Positions 56,836 to 64,000 of a DNA stretch of 64,000 bases are shown one piece after another (within the stretch, counting starts at the first letter, position 1; each line of letters starts with the position of its first letter). The DNA comes from Pinus tabuliformis (taxonomy: Eukaryota; Streptophyta; Pinopsida; Pinales; Pinaceae): positions 471,817,655 through 471,881,654 of the forward strand of contig CM062808.1 of NCBI GenBank assembly GCA_031772625.1, in the 5' to 3' direction. Both the position numbers and the translations under genes were made by a program. Below the pieces are notes generated by a model. It was given only the letters and a program-made list of their open reading frames with translations, was not told the origin of the DNA and did no database searches.

Positions 56836-58840
56836 ATCCATTAATGAGAGAGTCTTTTCCTTTATATGAACTTTGCTTTGAGAAAATCATTTTTATTTTC
56901 TGGTTTTTGACTGTGAGAATTAGTATTTGGGTGGCTTAGCTTCAGATTTAGTTAGATTTGGTTTTTCTTCATTTTTTCAGAAGGACGCACCCTCTGAGTA
57001 CTGCACAGTGCGTCTTTGGACGCGCTGTTGCCGTCTGCACAGAGCGGGGCCGCACCTGTGACAACGGGTTGCCTGCGTCTTCCTGTAAACTTTAAGAAAA
57101 TTCCATTTTTGCTTTAAATTTCTTTTAGATTTTGTTTTTCCTTAGTGTTTTCTGCCCAGATCCTTTAGTACCCTGTCAAAAATTTTCACCTGAACTTGTT
57201 TTGTGAGCTTTGAGTGTTTTAGTGGTTTTCAACGAAGTTTAGACCTAGGGTTTGATTTTTGGAAAGGCTTTGTAGTGACTTTGATAGTAGAAAGTTGTCC
57301 AGCCTTAGATCTCTCTGGTTAGTCAACCTTCTTAGAAGTCGGGCCTGTCGTAAAGTCTCCTTTTGTGAGCAACTTGCCATTTGAGTTGTTTTGGGTCAAA
57401 TTTCGATTTGCTTGTTTATAAAGTATTGATTTCCATTTTACAAAAAGAACAAAAAGATTAGAATTTTGTTTTGACTAGTTTTTGGTTCTGCAATAAGCTA
57501 GTCCTTGATTTGATTGTGATCAAGTAAAACACCTTAGAAATAATCATTGTTAGTTTTGGCCTCGTTAAGATTGCTTAGAATAAATTTGCCTTTAGTTTGC
57601 TTATGAGTGCATTTTCATAGATTTTAAGAGTTGTTAAGATTGATTTTTGGTTATATTAGATTTATTTGCTTTATTAAAAGAAAAATACAAAAACATCTTC
57701 TTAAAAAGTCTTGTTTCAAGTAGCTTTTTGTTTTTGAAAGAAGAAAAGAGTTTTTTCGTGCATGTAAAGAGAGGTTATGTTTTTATGCTTGGAAAAGACA
57801 AACGAATTGTTTCTTTGATTGTCTTCAATTAAGAAGTTGCTTTTATAAAGATTGCATTCTCTCAACTTTTTAGTTAAGCAATTCATCGAAAAAGTAAAGT
57901 AGTGGATAAATCATTCTAGGTGCATTTTGTAGTGGTTTCGAGTCGAGTCAACACACCACTGGTTTCACTTCCATCACCTTTTGACTTAAGAAACAACCTT
58001 AAAAGTAACGCTTAAATTAAAATCAATCTAGTAATCTTTATTTTTCTAGGGCTCTGAAGCACCAACATAGCTTAGGCTAGGGTCTTGGAGTAGGTGAGTA
58101 CTTAACTCTCCAAGACTACAAAACCAAACAGATAGTCTATCTTGAGTAGAACAAATCCAATTGTTTCAGTTACATTCTGGGAAAGCTCCTCTTAAAGGAG
58201 AAGCACGAGCTCGTGTCCGAACCAGTGAGGGGATCATTCCTCCCTCGTTGGGAACGACGCCAGGCAGTACGTATTACAAACGGTAAACCTCGGATTAACC
58301 ATTGTCGAGGAGCCAGGGGTCACTTATCGGTAAACCTTGGATTGTTGTCAAGGAGCCGGTAAGGGGATTGGAGCTTGCTACTCTGCCCTTGCGTGCTGTC
58401 GGAGTTTAGACTGTTCCCCCAGGTGTAATTGTTGTGATTGGTAACCTTAGTGGCCATAATATCTAGGATTCTACCCAAGGTGACGGTGGAGGGAAGGTCC
58501 CACTGTACCTGGAGCAGACGTCGGTTATACTCACTTGGATTTTCTGGGGGGTTCGCTTCACTTCGAGACGGTTAAAGTGGAGGAACTTGGTCCAGTCTAT
58601 TCATTAAGCAGGTTGCCGGGGTAACTGTTCCACCCACCATTTCTGTACTGAATCCTGCGAGGTTGGGCCTAATCACCAACTAGCGCTTTTGGTCCGGAAG
58701 ACTACTGTTTGTGTGTGGTTTGACGCTCTAGATTATTTAGGCGTGTGCTTCAAATTTGTTTGGTTCTTTAGAAGACTTTAGGTGGTTTGATTTGAAATTT
58801 TTTACTTTGTTTTCGTGTGTTGTAGTTAAAATCTTTAATT
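56836..58840 (+). other. E4 5' leader, no gene
   Basis: About 2 kb without a recognisable ORF. Near 58280-58375 a GGTAAACCTCGGATT ... TGTCGAGGAGCC unit occurs twice. A long leader is common in Tat-type elements; packaging and dimerisation signals should be here but cannot be located by eye. Confidence 0.6.
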
Positions 58841-60256
58841 GTGGCGGAATTACCGAGACAGTCCCGTAGACTTCGGGGCAAGTCTCCTGAGATTGTTACC
58901 GGAATAGATTTGTTAAGAAAACTCCGTAAATCGCGGGGTGAATCTCCTGAAGACATTCCGGGTCATTTAGAAGGGTTAAAGGTCCTTGTAACTCCTCCTA
59001 GTGGCAGTAGAGTAGGATCACCTGAAGAAGGAGAATCTTCCTTGGTAGTCCATCCAGATTACCAAAGTTTAGAAACAGGTTACAATCCCGAAGCTGTTAC
59101 AGTTTCCGAGCTTGCTGGTAGTTTTTCATCTGCCAGTGAAACAGGCGAAGAACCTGAAATTTCAGAACCTGTTACTCCAACTCCTAGTGTTCCTGATTCA
59201 CCAAGAATAGAAAGAATTATCACCGAAAATCTTCCTGTTGGATTAATTGCTATAGAAGAACTTGTTCCAGAGGAAGAAATAGGCGTTTCTGATTCTGAAG
59301 ATCTAATTACCCTTGATCTAAGGGAGCGTGAATCCATCTTTTACAGTCCTCCTAGAAGTGAATCTTGGTACCTTGCATTAACCAATTTTTTAGACAACTC
59401 AGTAGGTTTTTCTACACCTCGTACTCCGGTTCCACCTAGAGGAATTCATTCTCCTGTAAATATGTCTGGTCAGTCATCTGTGTTTTCACAAAGTCCTGAA
59501 TCATTTTTACATGGCGGTCCTTCTGTTCCTACTGGGTATCAATCACTTTCTGGTACCTTTGCGGGAGCATCTCCTCAACCCGTTGATCATGGGTTATTAG
59601 TTGGAAACAGTGGTAATGTACCATTGAGTATAGGTGACGTTTATATGATGTCAGGTTCAACTCCCATTAACCAACCTCAAGGTGGCCAATTACCGCCTGG
59701 GGGGCAACCTTCGTTAATGCCTGGGGGGCAACCTCAAGGTACTTCATTCGTGACTGGGGGGCAACCTCAAGGGTATCAACCCCAAGGGTATCAACCCCAG
59801 CCTCAATATGTACCCCAAAGTCAACCTCAGTATCAATATCAACCTCAAGGATGGCAACCTCAAGGATGGCAACCCCAAGGGTATCAACCCCAAGGGTATC
59901 AACCTCAAGGATACCAACCTCAAGGTCAAGGTCAACCCCAGTATTCGTATTTACCTCAAGGTTATCAACCTACGGGTCAATACCCTGGTCAAGGTTATCA
60001 ACCACCTCAAGGGCAATCATATGGGACTGCACCTTACAGTTATCAACCCTATCCTCAATACGGCTATGGATCTCAGTATCCTCAACCTGTTACGAGTCAA
60101 TACCCTGGAATGTTAACATGGGATCCGTCACAGGGTCAACAGATGTCGCAACCAAGTATACAGTCGGTACCTCAAGCAGGACAACCTGCAGTTCCTGGTC
60201 CACCCCAGCAACCGCAACCTGTCCAGTCAAGTGTTCAGACCCCTGTAACTTCGTAG
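58841..60256 (+). CDS. E4: Gag N-terminal low-complexity region, GTG at the expected start
   Basis: The frame is open for 471 codons between TAG 58823 and TAG 60254. The natural-looking start context AATTGTGGCGGAATTACCGA has GTG, not ATG, and no in-frame ATG follows until 59462, so the start seems lost or non-AUG. Residues 1-280 are acidic and Ser/Pro-rich. Residues about 280-430 are Q/P/G/Y-rich with pentapeptide repeats of GYQPQ or GWQPQ type (about ten, DNA 59750-59940). The same composition continues after the stop in the -1 frame, so Gag is split here by a frame change. Confidence 0.85.
   Translation: MAELPRQSRRLRGKSPEIVTGIDLLRKLRKSRGESPEDIPGHLEGLKVLVTPPSGSRVGSPEEGESSLVVHPDYQSLETGYNPEAVTVSELAGSFSSASETGEEPEISEPVTPTPSVPDSPRIERIITENLPVGLIAIEELVPEEEIGVSDSEDLITLDLRERESIFYSPPRSESWYLALTNFLDNSVGFSTPRTPVPPRGIHSPVNMSGQSSVFSQSPESFLHGGPSVPTGYQSLSGTFAGASPQPVDHGLLVGNSGNVPLSIGDVYMMSGSTPINQPQGGQLPPGGQPSLMPGGQPQGTSFVTGGQPQGYQPQGYQPQPQYVPQSQPQYQYQPQGWQPQGWQPQGYQPQGYQPQGYQPQGQGQPQYSYLPQGYQPTGQYPGQGYQPPQGQSYGTAPYSYQPYPQYGYGSQYPQPVTSQYPGMLTWDPSQGQQMSQPSIQSVPQAGQPAVPGPPQQPQPVQSSVQTPVTS
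59670..60110 (+). repeat. 15-bp coding repeats (GYQPQ/GWQPQ)
   Basis: CAACCCCAAGGGTAT and CAACCTCAAGGATGG-type units lie in tandem, strongest at 59750-59940, giving a Tyr/Gln-rich low-complexity segment. Confidence 0.9.
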
Positions 60257-63200
60257 TTACTCAGCCGCCAATTGCACCTGGTACTCCACCTCACACGGCT
60301 GCAGCAACTACCGCTTCATCTACCATGCTTACTTCTGGAGTATCGGCAGCTCCGGTTTCTACTGTCCCTGTAACCACTCCTCAGACATCTGTACCGTTGT
60401 CTGGACCCACGGTTCAAACCACAGTCCAGATGCCTGCAGGCCAACCTGGTACAAGTACGGTTGTTACTACTCAACCTCAATTTGTTCAACCTCCGTACCA
60501 GGGACAGTATCAACCTGGGCAAGCTGCCCAACAACCGGTTTACCAGTATCAACCGTATCCTGGGTACACTTATCAACAACCTCAGCAACCCCAGTACGGT
60601 CCGGTTAATCCTGGTTTTCCAGGAGGATATAATATCCCAAATGCGACTCCTGTTCCTAGTTATCCTGGATATCCTCCTCCTGGGGCTGGTATTGTGACTC
60701 AGAGTTTTAGAGATCCTAACCGGCAGTTACCGTTTATTGCAACTTTAGATTTACCCGACTTGACGCGCCTAACGAACGATCCAATTCAATATCTTCAGTT
60801 CTGGCCGCCAATGCCAAATAAGTTGCCCAGCGATATACCCAAGTTCGAAGGTAAGTCTGGAGAGGATCCGTCTAATCACGTGATGACTTACCACCTCTGG
60901 TGTGCATCAAATTCCATCTCAGATGATTCCATCCGCTTACGTCTTTTCCAGCGTACACTCATTGGTCTCGCAGCCAAGTGGTACATTGAGTTACCACGGG
61001 CCTCTTTTTACAACTTTAGCCAGTTAGCTACCTCGTTCTTAACTCATTTTCAGTTACCAGTCAGATACGATAATGGTACAGAATTATTAACTTCGCTAAA
61101 ACAATCGACATCCACGTACATTTCTGATCACATCCATGAGTGGAGACGTCGAAGAAGATTAGTGAAAGTTTTTATCCCGGACCAAATCTTAGCTGAATGG
61201 TTTGTCAAATCATTATTACCAAGAATTACTGAAGATGTAGCTAAGGCCGGAGTAGTTACTGAGGAGCAAGTCATTGCTCAGGCACAATACCTTGACTTAG
61301 TTTACACTCAGTCGGGTACGTTACACGAGAAAATTCCGGATCTTCCAAAGTCAAACCAAATCGCTGCTGCTCCTTCGGGATCTCATGCCGCTGATGGTAT
61401 GATCGGTATCGTGACTACGAAGAGTAAGAAGAAGTCTTCCAAGACCTCCAATACTCCAATTATCACTTTGCCTGATTCTCCGACAGGAGAGTCTTCTCCT
61501 CCTGAACTTACCGCCGACATTCACGCTGTAGAGTCATCTACGGCCAAATCAAAAAACGGTGGAAAGAAGAAAGGAAAGAAGAAGGCTAAAGCAGACAAGG
61601 CTCCAAAGGAGAAAACGAAAAAGTCGGAAACCAATGACGAAAAGCGCAAACCTCGATATCCTTGTCTTATTTGTGAAGAAGATCATTTTACGAGAGACTG
61701 CCCTCATCGGGCCGAGGTAGTGAAAATAGTCAAAGGTTCTCCCACTCCTGCTGTGTTAAAAAATCCATTTCCAGAGCAGGAGAATAAGATGATAGGTTCT
61801 TCTTCGAATGCCAGTGAAGAACCCATTTTGATGATGTCTCATGTCAGGATTGCGACTCGATCGCAAGATTATGGTAGTAAGGCTCCTGTTGATGGTAAGG
61901 AAGCAGAATCTTCTCACTCTAACCCATCAACCTCAGCTCCTGGTTCCGATCCACTACAGATCGAAAAACCTAACCCAGACTTAGTGATTAAGCCGCCCGC
62001 CAAGGGTGTACTTCGAAGGTCTGCTTTCAATCCACATGCGAGAGCAGCCCAGAATTACAACATTGTTGAAGACTTAGCTGTTTCACCTTCAGCAATGTCG
62101 GCACTCGAAGTGCTGCAATCATGTCCAGCGCAACGAAAATTGCTTTTGTCGGCTATTGGAGCTGTCGATGTTCAGGACCCGAACCTAATGATCTTTGATC
62201 TAGAAAATAGTACACCGCGTCTCCCCCATCAAATGGCTTTCCAAATTCCAGTGATAGTCAAAAACAGGCCTATTCATCGGACTGTGATTGATGAGGGAGC
62301 TTCTACGTGTATTATGTCGATTCAATGTTGGAGATCGCTTGGTTCTCCTTCGTTGAACCAATCCCCCACCATCCTTAAGGCCTTTGATGGCCGTGGGTTC
62401 CGTCCGTTTGGTATTCTACAAGAATTGCCTATAGGGGTCGAAGGTAAAACCGTTAGTCTGGATGTGGAAGTGGTTGATGCCCCTCTAGACTACAACCTTC
62501 TTTTGGGTCGAAGTTGGTCATATGCTATGACAGCGGTCGTTTCATCGGTCTTCAGAGTCATTAAGTTTCCACATAACGGTAAGATCGTGACTATTGATCA
62601 GCTGACATACTTTTCATCCGACCCAACCTCTTCAGAAACTATCCAGCATGTTGGTAAAACGACAATCCCTTATAGGGACATTGGTGTAGGTTTAGTTAAG
62701 GATTCCGGTTTACTGGGAACTTTTCCTCTCCCTCCACTCAATGCAGACCCTTCGTTTGCAACAATTCATATGATCACGTCAGAAAACATTATTTATGATG
62801 ATCCTTGGTATGTTCCCTCTGACTCTGAGCTAGACTCACTCGGTGATGTTATGCCGTTGAGTCCGTATGAGATTGCTTATGAAGCTCTTATGTCTTTTAC
62901 CGACTTTCATTCAACCGAAACCGACCAAATGAATGTGGTCAGTGAAGAGTCACTTTTCACCTCACCCTTAGAACGGATAACGTTTCCCGAAGAAGTGTCA
63001 TCTGACGAACAACTTCGCGAAATCCTAAGTGTAGATGATCTACCATGGGAAGATCTCCATCACAGATCTTCGTTTTTACCTAAGGATGATGCATTTGAAA
63101 ATGATTTTTCATCTATCTTTACCGCTGAATATGTCAAAGACGCTCAGGATCCAACGAAACATTCTGATTCAGAGCTGAATTTAGGGAATATTTCTCGTAC

Positions 63201-64000
63201 TATTCCCATTGATATTTCAGTGAAGCCCGGAATCGAGGAGAACATTCATATAGGTGCCGCATGTACTGAAGAAGAAATCCAAACTTACAAGGCCCTATTC
63301 CAAGAATTCCGCGACGTGTTTGCCTGGTCTTACGAGGAAATGCCGGGAATTGATCCTGCCATTGTTGTTCATGAAATCAAAACCTACCCGGATGCTAAAC
63401 CCATTCGGCAACGGTTGCGTCAGATTCACCCTCGAAAAGCGGCTGCGATTAAAGCAGAAGTCGAAAAGCTGTTGAAAGCAGGTTTCATTTATCCGATCCC
63501 GTTAACGGATTGGGTATCGAATATTGTTCCCGTCAATAAAAAACAAGGAACAATAAGAATCTGTATCGACTATAGGGATATCAATCGAGCTTGTCCAAAA
63601 GACAACTATCCTACGCCTTATATCGATCAAATTATTGATGATTGTGCCGGAAGTGAGATGTTTTCCTTCATGGATGGTTTCTCAGGCTATAATCAAATCA
63701 ATATTCTACCTGCCGATCAACCAAAAACGGCATTCATTTGTCCATGGGGGACATTTGCTTATTGCAAATTACCTTTTGGACTTAAGAATGCCGGGGCCAC
63801 TTTTCAACGGGCAATGTCTTATGCATTTCATGACATCAAGCACATTGTGCAACCCTATCTCGATGATTTGCCTGCTCATTCTTTACATCGAGCTGATCAC
63901 CTTGTCCACCTACGAGCAATCTTTATGAGGTGTAGGCATTATCGAATTCGGTTGAATCCCCACAAGTGTGTTTTCTGTATAGAAACAGGTCGATTGCTGG
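60253..64000 (+). CDS. E4: Gag capsid, zinc knuckle, protease and RT, partial
   Basis: This frame, -1 relative to the upstream Gag part, is open for about 1249 codons to the window end. In order: more Q/P/Y-rich sequence to 60690; capsid with LPSDIPKFEGKSGEDPSNHV, SDDSIRLRLFQRTL, AAKWYIELPRASFYNFSQL and FIPDQILAEWFVKSLLPRI; a Lys-rich linker; zinc knuckle CLICEEDHFTRDC (61663-61701); protease VIDEGASTCIMS (Asp codon 62290) and LDYNLLLGRSWSYAM; an acidic linker; then RT with FAWSYEEMPGIDP, ICIDYRDINRACPKDNYPTP, MDGFSGYNQI, LPFGLKNAGATF and PYLDDLPAHS (63856). All visible catalytic residues are kept. RNase H and integrase lie outside the window. Confidence 0.93.

Larger units (their letters stand above)
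55761..64000 (+). mobile_element. E4: young-looking Ty3/gypsy (Tat-like) element, 3' end outside window
   Basis: The element starts with an LTR inserted after GACATGACCT in E3 copy B. Copy A keeps the unbroken site (44526-44540), which predicts the 5-bp target duplication GACCT. LTR, primer site, 2-kb leader, Gag, protease and the start of RT are in normal order, and the polyprotein frame is open to the last base. Confidence 0.95.

Noticed and set aside
59808..60116. Asn/Lys-rich plus frame in E4 Gag
   Set aside because: It is the other plus-strand reading of the GYQPQ repeats, a shadow.
60316..60588. Arg/Leu-rich minus-strand frame in E4
   Set aside because: It is the reverse complement of the Q/P-rich Gag repeats; low-complexity coding DNA gives such frames by chance.

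Overview
This is a retrotransposon-dense block of plant nuclear DNA. I see no cellular protein-coding gene, rRNA or convincing tRNA. Nearly every coding signal belongs to LTR retrotransposons, plus one decayed hAT-like transposase. The very large, nested Ty3/gypsy (mostly Tat-like) elements, a block that looks like plant mitochondrial DNA and long degenerate minisatellites suggest a large-genome land plant. A gymnosperm is my best guess, and Bpu10I-site AAGG-rich motifs in the organelle-like block would fit a cycad. That assignment is inference.

Layout. (1) 1-3150: 3' part of a Tat-like gypsy element (E1). It holds an integrase tail, a separate RNase H ORF directly behind a splice-acceptor-like sequence, and an opposite-strand spliced gene with a plant-mobile-domain-like motif. 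(2) 3150-14980: mostly non-coding. About 4100-8900 and 9500-13800 look mitochondrial. Between them lies an integrase scrap ending in an (AT)n run. (3) 14995-16020: 3' LTR with polypurine tract, same LTR family as the element at the right end. (4) 16640-17410 and 24940-27475: degenerate 'TTGGCAC / CCTTAGCAC' minisatellite, split by about 7.5 kb holding a broken hAT-like transposase (minus strand, 18075-20314) and possibly one more LTR. (5) 27483 to beyond 55760: a minus-strand gypsy element (E3) with LTRs of at least 4.4 kb that themselves carry a long decayed ORF. Its left LTR copy is interrupted by a copia-type solo LTR (28701-30264, 5-bp duplication AAAAC) and by a complete plus-strand gypsy element, E2 (31223-42287, duplication GTCAT). 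The 3' LTR of E2 holds a further solo-LTR-like insertion (39813-41565). (6) 55761-64000: a young-looking plus-strand gypsy element, E4, inserted in the right LTR of E3. Its LTR, primer-binding site, leader, Gag, protease and the start of reverse transcriptase are visible and the frame is open to the window edge.

The four gypsy elements share the usual parts but differ in arrangement. A second, archaeal-type RNase H lies after integrase in E1 and between protease and reverse transcriptase in E3. E2 has five zinc-knuckle-like motifs and a second capsid-like domain between protease and reverse transcriptase. E4 has a Q/P/G/Y-rich low-complexity Gag N-terminus. The paralogous LTR copies of E3 act as empty-site controls, so the insertion order and most target-site duplications can be read directly. 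All calls come from reading the sequence by eye. Family names rest on motif recognition, not on a database search.
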